Below, one piece after another: positions 12,801 to 24,605 of a stretch of 64,000 nucleotides of DNA (its first letter is position 1; every line of letters starts with the position of its first letter). Source of the stretch: Anisakis pegreffii (taxonomy: Eukaryota > Nematoda > Chromadorea > Rhabditida > Anisakidae); assembly GCA_035041965.1 (NCBI GenBank), contig JAPYMA010001154.1:115621-179620 (forward strand). Reading direction: 5' to 3'. The notes beneath the pieces were generated by a model. That model was not told the DNA's origin, made no database searches, and saw only the letters and a list, made by a program, of their open reading frames with translations. The position numbers and the translations under genes were made by a program.

Positions 12801-15607
12801 TGACGGAAAGCTGGTTCAGTAATTGCTGTCTAATTTATTTCAATGACTCCAAGTAGTGCATGTCGAGTGTCTACACATCAATTCACAACAGGTTCTGTGA
12901 AACAACTGTGAATGGTGCTGAAGTATGAATAAATAAAACGTTCGCTGATCAGAGCATACCACGTGAACACTTTTGATTGTGTGTTGATGCAATAGAACTT
13001 TCGAATAAAATATATATGTTACACTGCTAGCTGTAGCTAACTACAGCAATTCGTACACTCGCCTCATTCAATTCATCATCGTCTATTTTCAACGCCATCG
13101 ATATTATTCACAAATGTCTAACTGTTCATGTTACACACAAAATCATGGCACAATATTGTATCGTTTTCCTGATTACAATGCATCGTTCATGAAGAATTAG
13201 CTAACTTATGTTTCTGCTCGATTACGTAGCCTGTTCAAAAAGCAATCGAAACTTCTCTGCTGAAATATTCCACTTCTATTTGGTTGATATCTTGTGCTCA
13301 TTGAATAGATCGTTGCGAAAATGAGCGATTTTTAACACTATAATTGCTTGCTTTCTTTCACAGCGCATTCTAATATCTGATTTTGCGAAAAAAACCCTTG
13401 TTGCCTCCGATCCAGTTCATGCATAAAATATTCCATCGATTTGCTGCTGTTTCGTTGAGTGAAGCCAATATCCGAGTCTGCGCTCGTCACCCACCGTTCA
13501 TGAGTACTATTGACGCAGTCAGGTGTTATACAATTGCCAGTATCACAGAATCAACTGATTCTATTGTGGAATAACTCGGACTCTGCAGTAAGTTATTCTT
13601 CTTTAGTGCCATCAGAATCGTTGGATTATAGGAGCGAGGAAATTGTTTATGCTGAAATTCTGAGCAAAAATTACCTTTCGATCAGTGCTTATGCGATCAG
13701 GTGTGGATCCTTTACGTGAAGAAATTGTATTATGCGGGTAAATTGAATCCATTACGATTATGGCGCAGACATTATAGGTTATTATTATTTGTTGACATAA
13801 CTGAGTTTATCTGTAGTGATGATTAGGTGCAATGATGCTATCTTATCAGCAGAACTGCGTACGTAACAGGTCGATAACGATGAGATAAGAAAATTTGTTA
13901 CACTGTTTTTACAGGATGATGATACATTCCATTTCCCTGCATGTAACCAAACATCTGATAGTGTCGTTTATCATGTATCTGCTTTCATCACAAACGCGTG
14001 CGATCTGGAATTAGTCTGAATTCATCGATTATTTATTTTCATTGACGATCGTTTTCTTGTGTGATGGTGACGTTTCATAATTTATCACATTTGCTGACAA
14101 AAGATGGATTGTAATTTCGAAGAAGAATGCGCTTGAAGAAAAACAATTCGAGCATTGCTGAAATGATGTAATGGAATACATGATTTAACATATGACTACT
14201 TTTTTTCAAAAAAAGAATACGACACAGTCCTGCTTCTACGTGCGTTCTCATGAAATATTTCAGTTTTTCGAACGAATGATACCAGAACAACTGTTCATCT
14301 CATATTCCCCACCACACTATTCTAAACAATAATGTGGATTACGAGTGGAATAATTCGAGTGAAGTTCGTATAGTACCGTTTAAAGAATAATATACATCAA
14401 AAGTTAGAAGTTTTTCGTTTCCATCCACTGAATTTTAGACCTTATCTACGCATTGACGCAAGCGAATTGAGCAACAAGGTGTGCTGAAACAAGCGATAGA
14501 GTAGGATTCAATAGAATTCATAAATTCTGATATTCAACCTTCCGCTGCATTCAATGAGACTCGGTGCAGTTTTGCACATTACATCAATTCAGCACACGAT
14601 ATTGAAATCAACCAAAGAAAGGAGAATTTCTGAATTCCTATCTGAAAAATTCAAAATTTTTTGTTGTGATTGTTGCTCATATGCATGACCACAAGTTTGT
14701 CGGAATAACGCTATGGAGGTTTATTGTAACGGAAAAACTTACGTAATAATCTACGCGACATCCGTTCCCTGCTGCCCCATTTTTCAGATATAATCCACCT
14801 TCATACAAATTATTGTTGCTGGTTTTCCCATTTCGATGTCAATCAACGTCATTTTGATATTCATTTAACGTGGGCGGCTTCCATCCGGGTTTGCATCCGT
14901 TCACAGTTATCTTTATGTAGCATTCACCTCTTCACGCACCTTCCAGGATACCTCATAGTTTCATATCGCCAACGAGATTTCTATATTTACGGTTTCCAAT
15001 ACATCTGTTTTCATATGCGATGTACGTTTGTAACATCAGTCGGATTGATAAATCACGTTTTCCACAGTTTCTGTTGTGTAGTTTTTGTGACGTTTGTGTT
15101 ATCCGTAAGTGCGTCAGTACGATATCGTGAAAAGCATCGCTGGGTCGAGCAATTAAAAATACAAGCGAAAACGTCCACACAACGTTAGTTGTGAATATAT
15201 CCACATTACATTCAATCAATCAATCACGGTTGACCTTCAACTTGAGCAGTTTGATATCCTCATCCAAATAAGAGGGCATTCCCATCAAAAAACATCTCTA
15301 GGCAAATACACAATTTGACAAATATTTGCATAATCACATCTTAAAATACGTTGTTGTTTTGTCACGTGTTTGAATTCGTATGAGATGACATTGCTCTAAA
15401 AGCTATGACATTATTCTCCATTGTCGAAGATAATGCATTTAGACTGTGCTGATTTGTAGCGCGACACATTTATTTTTGAATTCCTGAAATATAAGCTACT
15501 GTGGGTGCTTTGCTTTTCATTAGACTCTTGTTGTTAGGACGTCGTTTCTCAAGCGCAGAAATACTTCAAGATTTTTCCACATTCCATAAATTAGGTTTCA
15601 TATTTCA
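9860..15607. other. Long gene-poor stretch
   Basis: No gene could be built. The minus frame 11544-11254 contains SIGLSDGESAEFLFLVV preceded by FKRSLDSSNELLFL, which recalls a cadherin strand pattern (LDxE...LxLxIxLSDG). It may be another fragment of the dead cadherin seen further left. All other frames are short and without motifs. Confidence 0.4.
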
Positions 15608-15630
15608 GCTTCAAACTCCAGTTCAACGAA

Positions 15631-17257
15631 ATGGTTGCGTGGTTGTCAATATTTGCCCTTTGGCTCACACTTTTTTCCATATCCTTCACATTTTTGCCAG
15701 TGTAAGTCCGGATTTTTTCTTGCTCTTCCGATATTTCGATACTTCTACTCATTTTCTGGTTCTTTGCAATTCAACCAAGATCTGAATTCCCAACGAATTT
15801 AATTTCTGCTTTCATTTTTGCAGATTCCAAGTTCTAGACTGGAGGAAGCGTGGTACTGCCGATGGCTTCTCGTCAATAAATCTCGTCTTACCATGTCTCA
15901 TGTAAGCAATCGACACGATTCCATTAGTAAATTCGATTTTCGCTAAATATATCTTTAACTTCGGTAGCTAATCGATAAAAGTAAATAATGGAAATGTTCT
16001 GCCATCATATAAAATTATCGCATACCATTTAATCGAGAGAAATCTTCTTTTCGCGTTGACGGCTTCAGCAGGAAATGTTGAAAATTATTCGCCAAATTCG
16101 ATTTGAAATCTTCAAAAACCCAGAAGCGTATGTCTGCAAGCGTAAACGAATGAATGTTTTTAGGATGGGTTGCTGGTTAAGACACGGTTTGATGACTGCT
16201 GATTATGTTAATATGTTTATCAACACTACCAACCTGGTCATTTTCGCTGGTTATATTAGTGCCTTCGCTTATTATCAGCCGAGAAGAGTAAGAAAATTGA
16301 GTGTTTTCGATTGTTGAGAATCATACCTGTATGGCATTTCAGAGATACCACACACAAAAACCTTATGTTCATTCGAATGCCAAAACTATTGTTTCTGACG
16401 ATTGTACAACACTTTCAGCGTTATTTGATCGGTCAACTAACGGGTTTATTCGTCTCGCTCTACATGATATTCCAGTACGTTAATGTACAACCTGAGCATT
16501 CAGCTGCCGATACAATGGGAACGATCGCTGCAGCAATGCAAATTCTCAGTCTCGGTGGACAAATCTATGAAATTGTGAGTAATATTTTGGAATTGATCGA
16601 TATTTTGAAAGAATTATAACCTGACTCGGTTTTCACAAAGTTATAACCTCCTCCTGAAAAAAATATACTTGAATAATCGAAGTTCTAGAATTTATCGTAT
16701 TTTGGAAGAATTGCAAGCTAAATCGGTTTTCACACAATGACGTACTTGAATAATGCAAGTTGAAATGTTTGGATTGATTGCTCTAATGGAATGATGCGAA
16801 TCATCTTAATCTATTACTGTTTTAGAAGCGGGCCATTTCTTTTGGTCACACCGAATATATACCGGCCGAACTACAATTTGGAATCTTTTTGTTGGTAACA
16901 CAATGGACCGTTTTCGGTATTCTCATCGGAAATTACTATATTGCTGTGAGTTGCTGCCTCGCAAAGAGTTTTTTTTTTCAGTGGATCGTAAAAATCCCTT
17001 ATCTCTCCCTCCCGAAGAAGATTACACTATGTACTGAAAGCATCTCTGAGTTCACCTAAATGTTACTTCATGAGTTTTCAAACAGTCACCCAAACATATT
17101 TAGATAAGAGACATTCACTTAATTTTGATTGCAGGTAGCCAATTTCGCTGCTCTCATCGTCAATATAGCAACATTGGCGATGTATCTCATCTATCCACCC
17201 CTAACATGGCGAGTTCCAATCTTCGGAACTGGACCTCAACAGAAGAAAACAGAATGA
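15631..17257 (+). CDS. SWEET-family sugar transporter (SLC50, MtN3/saliva)
   Basis: Six exons encode about 252 residues: 15631-15701, 15824-15901, 16164 to about 16300, 16345-16574, 16826-16945 and 17135-17257. SWEETs are seven-helix uniporters that move sugars down their gradient, made of two three-helix MtN3 repeats. Repeat 1 shows TM1, then VLDWRKRGTADGFS (the K-x-S/G-T-x-x-S/F region) and GCWLRHGLMTADYVNMFIN (the CWLxYGxxxxDxxxxxxN helix). Repeat 2 shows GHTEYIP, QWTVFGILIGNYYIAVAN and YLIYPP, which align with the S-T-x-x-M-P / W-x-x-Y-G / V-P-N motifs. The exon 3/4 join is uncertain. The better-looking donor at 16288 leaves the wrong phase, whereas a donor at 16301 with an acceptor ending at 16344 keeps the frame. 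A splice acceptor ends at 15608, 22 bases before the ATG, suggesting a 5' UTR intron or a spliced-leader site. An AATAAA lies at 17726. Confidence 0.85.
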
Positions 17258-18229
17258 CTCCAAAAGAAATCATATACTGCATTTTACCAGCACATGTTCA
17301 AATTCAACTTCGTCGTTATTAACCAATGTGCTTTGCCTAGAAAATCATCCGTTAATTTCAATAGTTATCATATTATCGATGCGTTTTATTTATCACTGGC
17401 GATCTAGAATATGTGTATTGATGGAACAGGATTTATCCAAAATCGTTCAGCACGTTCCACCTGTTCACATTCTTGAATGTTTTGATGTTATTTGATTGTG
17501 TCGCATTTTTGATGTTGTTACTGTGGAAAACGTGTAAATGAATGATACACTAGAAGGAACCCAAATATCCTGGAATTTCTTCAACAGCAATTTGTAATTA
17601 AGACGTTCATGGATCAAGGGAATTTGAAGACAACCTCTAGATATTTAATTTGAATTTTTGTTAGATGAATGCTGTATTCGACAGGATCTAGGAACATATA
17701 TTTCATGATGAATTTGTTTTCTAGCAATAAAAAAATTAATTTTGGAGCCTTGTTCACATATAATAACTAATTGTAAGACAAATCGAATGATTTAACCAAA
17801 TAAATTCAAAACGATGCATATTGCACGATTCTGAACCAGATAACTCAGTTCATAATAATAGCTAGTAGTAATTGACTTTAAACCGCATCTTTAAAAGTTC
17901 GCCTAACCATAGGAATTCTGCATTAGTCACCGACAGCGCATATTCTTTCTCGATATCAGAGTCTGCTGAATCAGCCGGCGGAAGGAAATCATTGGGTTGT
18001 TGAGCGAACATGCACATACAAGTTGCATAAAAACGGTATTTTCAACTTTCGTCTAGAAGCACATTACCTATCAATAGACACGTAACCTCTTACCGGGGAC
18101 GCAGCTCTAACTAGTGTTACAAGGAGAAATCTGATTCCCTGTGTTCGAATAAATAATATGAATAATAAAAAAATATCCTCATTCAACCAATATCCATTTA
18201 TTTAATGCGGGTCTAGGACTACACAAAAA
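17258..18229. other. 3' flank of SWEET gene; nothing else seen
   Basis: Contains a candidate polyadenylation signal (AATAAA, 17726-17731) for the SWEET gene. No coding frame of note. Confidence 0.5.
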
Positions 18230-19155
18230 GAGATCAAACTGAGAAAAATAGTAGGTTTAGGACCACAGAATAGTTATACAATGCACGTCGATGAGGACCA
18301 CTGCGCTAATTGAGATAGCTTCAATAAAACAGCTATATCTCCTCAACTAAGCAAAATCGCCTTCCAATATATATATTTTTCTGAATGCAGAGATTCTGCT
18401 CGATCGAATGATGTGCAAGCATCAATATGTTCCCTAGCAAACTTGAGAAGACGGTAGGCTTGAATGTATCAAACCCATATTTCTATAGTAATGCATAATA
18501 TGCATTGATCTATAGTGATCAAATGCATATCAATGAGCACCTCAGCGCTAGTTGAGATAGCTTTGATAAAATAGCTATACCTCCTCAACTAAGCAAAATC
18601 AGCCGACAAAATATATATTTTTCTGAATGCAGAGAATCTGCTCGATCGACTGGTACGAAGAAATTGATATGTTACTGGTCAAAGCTGAAAGTACGGTAGG
18701 TTTGAATGTGCCAACCCCTATAGCATCAGAAAAATAGGTATATTTCCTCGCAGAGGCGGAATTTTCCGGTGAACTTTTCATTTTTAGAAAGCAGAGATCC
18801 TGCTCAATCGAACTATATGCAAGCGTCAATATGTTCCTGAGCAAACTTGAGAAGACGGTAGGCTTGAATGTATCAAACCCATATTTCTATAGTTATGTAT
18901 AATATGCATTGATCTATAGTGATCAAATGCATATCAATGAGCACCTCAGCGCTAGTTGAGATAGCTTTGATAAAATAGCTATACCTCCTCAACTAAGCAA
19001 AATCAGCCGACAAAATATATATTTTTCTGAATGCAGAGAATCTGCTCGATCGACTGGTACGAAGAAATTGATATGTTACTGGTCAAAGCTGAGAGTACGG
19101 TAGGTTTGAATGTGCCAACCCCTATAGCATCAGAAAAATTGGTATATCTCCTGTG
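18230..19155. repeat. Diverged tandem duplication, about 404-base period
   Basis: The segment at about 18415-18750 is repeated nearly intact at about 18820-19152, an offset of about 404 bases. Shared marks include the run from cttgagaagacggtaggctt through gagcacctcagcgctagttg to ccaacccctatagcatcaga. A third, more diverged part-copy at about 18290-18415 shares the ctcctcaactaagcaaaatc and tctgaatgcagag stretches. There is no open frame, and no terminal repeats or target duplication that I could see. It is probably a non-autonomous repeat family or satellite seed. Confidence 0.8.
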
Positions 19156-19211
19156 TAATGAAATCAAAAATTTACCGTTTGGTTTGAGACCAAAAATGTA
19201 ACATTTGGTTT

Positions 19212-19345
19212 AATTACCCAAGCTTGAGGTGTATCGGTTGAATTACCCATGTTTGGGGTGAATCGGTTCAATTACCCATGTTTGGGGTGAATCGGTTCAA
19301 TTACCCATGTTTGGGGTGAATCGGTTCAATTACCCATGTTTGAGA
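19212..19345. repeat. 29-bp minisatellite, about 4.6 copies
   Basis: The unit aattacccatgtttggggtg plus aatcggttc is repeated at 19212, 19241, 19270, 19299 and partly at 19328. Copies 2-4 are identical and the outer copies diverge. Just downstream (about 19364-19384) lies an inverted relative of the unit (cacctcaaacttgggt). The block directly follows the 404-base duplication. Confidence 0.9.
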
Positions 19346-21420
19346 TAAGCACACAGCACCTCAAACTTGGGTCATTGAATTATCGACAAAATGGATTATC
19401 GACAAAATCAGAGCACAGCTTAGTTCTCAATTAATCTCTCTGGTTCAAATGTCGTCGAAATTCGCATCCCATGAAGCCACAAAGTTGTGAAAAATGGTTG
19501 ACAGCATCAATCTGAGACGTCCTTTGTGGAAATCGCAGCATGAGTGCTAACGAATGTCGACGTGAACAATCTAAAAAATCTCGCAATGTACATTAGTGTT
19601 CTGATGACCAAAAATTGTGCCAGGCTTATGCTCACACGCCAGCTATCAGCTGCTAGCAAAATTTCACAATTTTTTCTCTCACATGGAAGGATGCTTTGGA
19701 ATGAATGACTTTCATCGAAAGCACACACGTTTTGACTTCATTATCATTTGCATTATTTGATTCGGATCGTTTGATGCGTGCAATTGATGACAACGAGTTT
19801 TTCAGTTTCCGAGGATCTGAATTATTTCTCGTCCAATTTTTAAGGAGAAACCTCATCATGAATGGAATGAATGCTATTTTCAGATCGGTTTATTTCGAAT
19901 TATTTATGCCATCGCAAGCATTTTGGGATGGCTGGTCCAACAACGCACGTGATTTCAAAGAAACTGAAGGGTAGGAATTCCATACTTTTAGCTGTTGCTC
20001 AAATTGATCAAAACATAACTAGTGAGGTAATCTTATAGTTAGACTACATCACGTGTTCTGTCCCCTAATTGTACAAATATTATTTGTTTTCATTATATCA
20101 GCGCGTTGGAACGAATAACCTCGGATCAACAAGGTGAGGAATTCTTCGCATAACGTTGGAACAATGTTGCCGATCAGCGATTTTTCGAAGCGAAGGCAAT
20201 GAGAAGTTTAATGTTTGATGTAGAGTCTTGATCAGGACAGTCAGAAATCCAGCCGTAGTTGACACTCACACAATTGTTTCGTGCTCTAATCGTTCATACC
20301 GCATAATCACTTGTGATGATTGCGTTAAGCCCCGGATTACCGACCGACGGTTACATGAACAATTAAGTGAACATTTCGAGTGGTGAACACCAATGTAGAT
20401 TCTGTATCATATCCAGACCATCAGACCTTTCTGTATCGTATTCAGACCATGCGGTTCAATCAACAAAAATCCATTTGTATATCAATATGGACTCCAAAAA
20501 ATGTTTTGTAACACAATTTTGCCCACACTAATAAATTGGTTATTCCATTCGTAGTAAGCTGCAAATTTAATCAGAGATCAACACTAATCACTTTATTGAC
20601 AGTGATCCGCCGAACGCCTCTATAAACAACCCGTATTAATCAAGCATCATACCCGCTTATTCACCTGTTATTTCCTCTTTTTCTGTTTCTCTTTTCACCT
20701 GTTATTTTCAACAAATCATTGTTGTTGTTGTTGCCAATTTTCGCTGAGCCTTTTTGATAGCCTAAATTTCTGCAAAAGCGTACTCAATTTCATTGATCAC
20801 CACAACTCCGTTAATCGCACGCACAAAACATATAGTTTTTGGTTAGTTTGTAAAATCTGCCTTCCTTATGTTTATCTTATGCACCTGTTTTATGGATTCC
20901 TTCATGAATTGCCTTATAAATTTGCCTTTGAAGCTTACCCGTAAGAATTCCGTACATTCTTAAAAGCTATTTTAAATGCGAATTCGTCGAATTCAACGCA
21001 ATGAGCGCATATGTGATTTTTGTTCTAATACGGTTTAATTTTGTTGATGCTTGCAGTTTGCGTTTGAGTTGGAAACGTTGCAATCTCCATATTTGGGTTT
21101 CTGATTGAGCAAAACATTTCCTACCTTACCCAATCAGTCCCGAACCTGCTGTCTGCTTAGCGGTTTGAACAGAAGCGCAATTTGCTGAGTGTATGTACAC
21201 CTCTTAAAAACTGACTTTGTTTGGATCAAATTTTCCTGGCGCTTCTTCGCAGATCATTTGTGTAATTCCCTCAAATTGCCACCAGTAGATAGCTCCTCTA
21301 AGTCGTTTATGCGAGGACAAATTTCGGTGGCTCGTACTGTGCCCAATAATTTTGAAAATCTGAAGCAATATACAATTTTCAAGGGAATAGATTTCTGTCA
21401 AAATAGATTTCTGCTTCGTC
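19346..21420. other. No gene recognised
   Basis: The plus frame 19705-19974 (89 codons) is open but lacks motifs and good splice partners. A short GTT run is at about 20720-20735. Nothing else was supported. Confidence 0.45.
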
Positions 21421-22867
21421 ATGTCGCAAGCGAATGCATCGATTCGTGCCCAGCGAATATTGCTTAACTTATCGCTGATCTCTTGCTTTGGATTGGCTCA
21501 AGAGAATGTGTTCAATGGCGGCGCATTAGAAGACTATCTGAGATGCGCATCTGTTGAGTGGAGTACTGCTTCTGAGCGATGTGGACACCCCTTACAAATA
21601 CCGAATTCAGTGCTACACCCTCTCAACTTCGGGCAGACGATACAAGCTATCCCTGCAGCATTGCCAACTGATGCACTCAACATTTTAAAAGTAACGTAAA
21701 TGTATTTTTTCAGTGAATAATTTCAAAAATTCACACCAACAAGTCCGACATGATCAGTTACTATCATCAATAAATGATTCTAGAAGCGTCATCATGGCTT
21801 CAAGTATCGGACATTTCAGGGTTCGATTCAACCTTCAGAAGCCAAATTGAATGCATCGTTCTACATCGAATCTCGTTGCCCGGATACAACCAGATTCATT
21901 CGATATCAACTTGGACCAGCATGGGAGAAGCTGGGATCATCGAATCACATCACATGGAACATAATTGTATTCGGTAAAGCAAAATGCACGCCAAAAGGCG
22001 ACCATGATTTCAGGTTAAGGACTGATTTGTGAAGTTGTTGTTCATTTCGTTCATTCCCTGTTCAGTTTCAAATTGGACACGTGGACATGAAATGATGACC
22101 ATCCTACATGAGTTTCAAAAGCGTAAAAACTGATCCGTAACAGCTACTGTGATCATTCTGCGCCGTGCTCATCAGCCCTGTAATCATATTGCAGTTATTG
22201 CGCACCCTGGGAACAGCATTATCATTCTTTTGATCGAATTAATAACTGTTACGTAAACATAAAACCTGTACAGTTTGTCTCCGAACGTATTCCATCAGAA
22301 GAACGACCCTAAAATTGATATACTTTCAGCTGCATTTGCCAGCATGGAACCACCGAATGCGAGTTGAATCAACTGATGAATTGCGTAATTAAGCGGCTGC
22401 ATAATATCAATCTATATTTCCCGGTGATATATTGCATACAGAATAGGCGCAATCTTAAGGATGCCCAGCAGCACTGCATTGAAGGACAACTTGAATCGGC
22501 AGCCAGGTATTTTGTTCTCGTGCATTTCGTTCAACACGGTGCATTACGTTGCAAAACAGAAAGAAGTGATGTAATCTCTTTACACTTCCAACTAACATGT
22601 CGATTATACTCGTAGCAACCATTTTAATTATATCCGCCTACTTCCAGCATAATGGCTTGTGCGAGCGGAGCAGAAGGACGCGGGCTACTGGCTGATGCTG
22701 GAGCACAAACAAGTCAATTACAACCACCACTGAACTTCGTGCCATGGATCACAATCAATGGCTTTCGATCTGTGAACTCCGTTTACAATCTGTTCCAGGA
22801 ACTTTGCAACCAACTTATGCCGCAACCTGACGTGTGCTTGAGACAAAACTTTTTTCAGTGGGGCTGA
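21421..22867 (+). CDS. GILT-like protein (gamma-interferon-inducible lysosomal thiol reductase family)
   Basis: Four exons, 21421-21690, 21820-22013, 22330-22506 and 22648-22867, give 286 residues with consistent phases. A signal peptide is visible at about residues 11-26 (LLNLSLISCFGLA). The family signature CQHGxxECxxNxxxxC is complete at residues 158-173 (CQHGTTECELNQLMNC), and the late VPWITING block is present. GILT enzymes reduce protein disulfides in lysosomes or are secreted. The expected CxxC active site reads C-P-D-T at 110-113, so the second cysteine is missing and normal dithiol catalysis is doubtful. The N-terminal 90 residues, which include NVFNGGALEDYLRC, are longer than in minimal GILTs. 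The gene lies 1.7 kb upstream of the cystatin cluster on the same strand. Confidence 0.85.
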
Positions 22868-22882
22868 TTTGAATTCTAGAGC

Positions 22883-22923
22883 CGAAACGAAGTTTCGTTC
22901 CCTTTAAAAAAAGGGAAACGAAA
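22883..22923. other. Hairpin just after the GILT stop codon
   Basis: Two alternative hairpins overlap. One is cgaaac-gaa-gtttcg at 22883-22897. The other has tttcgttcccttt (22893-22905) facing aaagggaaacgaaa (22910-22923), with a single-base bulge. The position, 16 bases after the stop, puts it in the likely 3' UTR. A role in RNA stability is possible but not shown. Confidence 0.6.
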
Positions 22924-24590
22924 TTTCCCTTTTTTCCAGGAGCTCCCTCTGTTCAGTTTATTCCGAATGTACGTATGAGACTCGAGAAATTCGTTCTAGG
23001 TTGTTTAATGGGCACATCTACAAAAATCACTATTTTTGTAGCATTGCTGATTGAATTCATAAAACAACACGTAACTCGTAAGATAGTTGTTAAGGCAGTC
23101 GTCTTCCCCGGAACATTTGAGTGAGCAGTCTGCAGCAATAAGCTGAGGAGGACTCTCAACCTTTCCATCTGTCCAGCTAATTTTTTACGAGCAAACAAGT
23201 GGGAGTTTATCTAGGAAGCTTATAATGTAAATCACTTTCCATACTGTGAAATGCGTTGTATAAAAGTGATATGCTCTTCATTCTCACAACTCCATTGTGT
23301 TTTGCCACATTGATTCGAAACTGCACGAGAATGTTTGCAAGCCGGAAAGAAAAGAATCAATCAGTTAAGTAATATTGATAAGCAGAAAGCGGTCTGGCAA
23401 TGAAGACGTTCTGACGAGAAATATTTTGCGAACACAGTTAATTTCAAGGTGATCATTCGCATATTGTCTTGACCAATTGATATGATGGAAAAAATAGGAG
23501 AAAGCGTTATAGAGGCAATCAGAAATGCTGCATATGGCACCAGCAGTGGTTTGCAATAACGTGCATATAGTAGGTCCTCCCTTCACTTCTAGCCGCTAAA
23601 AACATGGGTTCATGTTCGAAGCTGATTCGGATAAAATGGCGATTGCTCAGAAAAATTATCGCCGAAATGAAAAAAGGTCTATTGTTGTTGGTTTACTCCC
23701 AAATCGTTGTTGAGGGCTCAGAATGATGAAAATTCCGAATCAACGGCAACGTATAATGAATTCAAATCGTTTTTAATAGAAATACTGAAATCAAAAAGCA
23801 CTGATAATATGTGGTTTTGTGCATGGCTGCATAATTGCCGACATGAATATTCGTAAAAGATGGTGATACAAAGAGTACAAAAAGATGAACAATGAGCGCG
23901 ATGGTTTCAGTGCTGACCAAAAACCATAGTGAGCGTACGGCATATCACTTAGAAGAAAGCTGTTGCGGGTACACTGAAATTTAGAGGATTAAAATGTAAA
24001 GTGTACTATATCTCTAATCCATTTGGTCTGTCATTTATGCAAATTAATGTGCTGACAGATCACGAAAACAGTATGAATTGATTAGGGAGAGGTTTTCATA
24101 GACTGACTGAGGTTTTTTGGAGCTAGCGATTGATGCGATCGCAATAAAGAATAAAAGGACATTGCAATGTGCGATGTGCATATTGAGCTAAAGGTGTGTT
24201 CAAATTCGACAGCTTAACGTCATCGAAACGTCAAAATCTATAAAACAAGTCCGTCAACTTCAACTATGCCCTGCGGTTGTCAGCTCATCGTTTCAAGATA
24301 GTTTTTACAGTTATGGAACGACTGAATTAGTGAATGTGCTGATCCAATTCCACGGCACATTTTTTACCTATTGCCTGGCCCTAATTGACCAGTTGATCTT
24401 TTTATAGATTCCCGAAATAGTCAATTACTATGTGACTGGTATCAATTGGTAACACAAATTGTGTTGTTCATGCGGTATATTTAAGGGATAATGTATTCTT
24501 CACGTCTTGATGCTTATAATCAGAGCGAACTACTTCATTTTTCCGATGAAAATGGCTTGAATTCAGAGGATTGACGAAAAATAATCAATC
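22924..24590. other. Intergenic, GILT to cystatin cluster
   Basis: No supported gene. The minus frames at 22953-23198 and 23365-23586 are short and without family motifs. A splice acceptor ending at 24597 precedes the next gene's ATG by 8 bases. Confidence 0.5.
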
Positions 24591-24605
24591 GTTTTAGCTG
24601 TCAAC

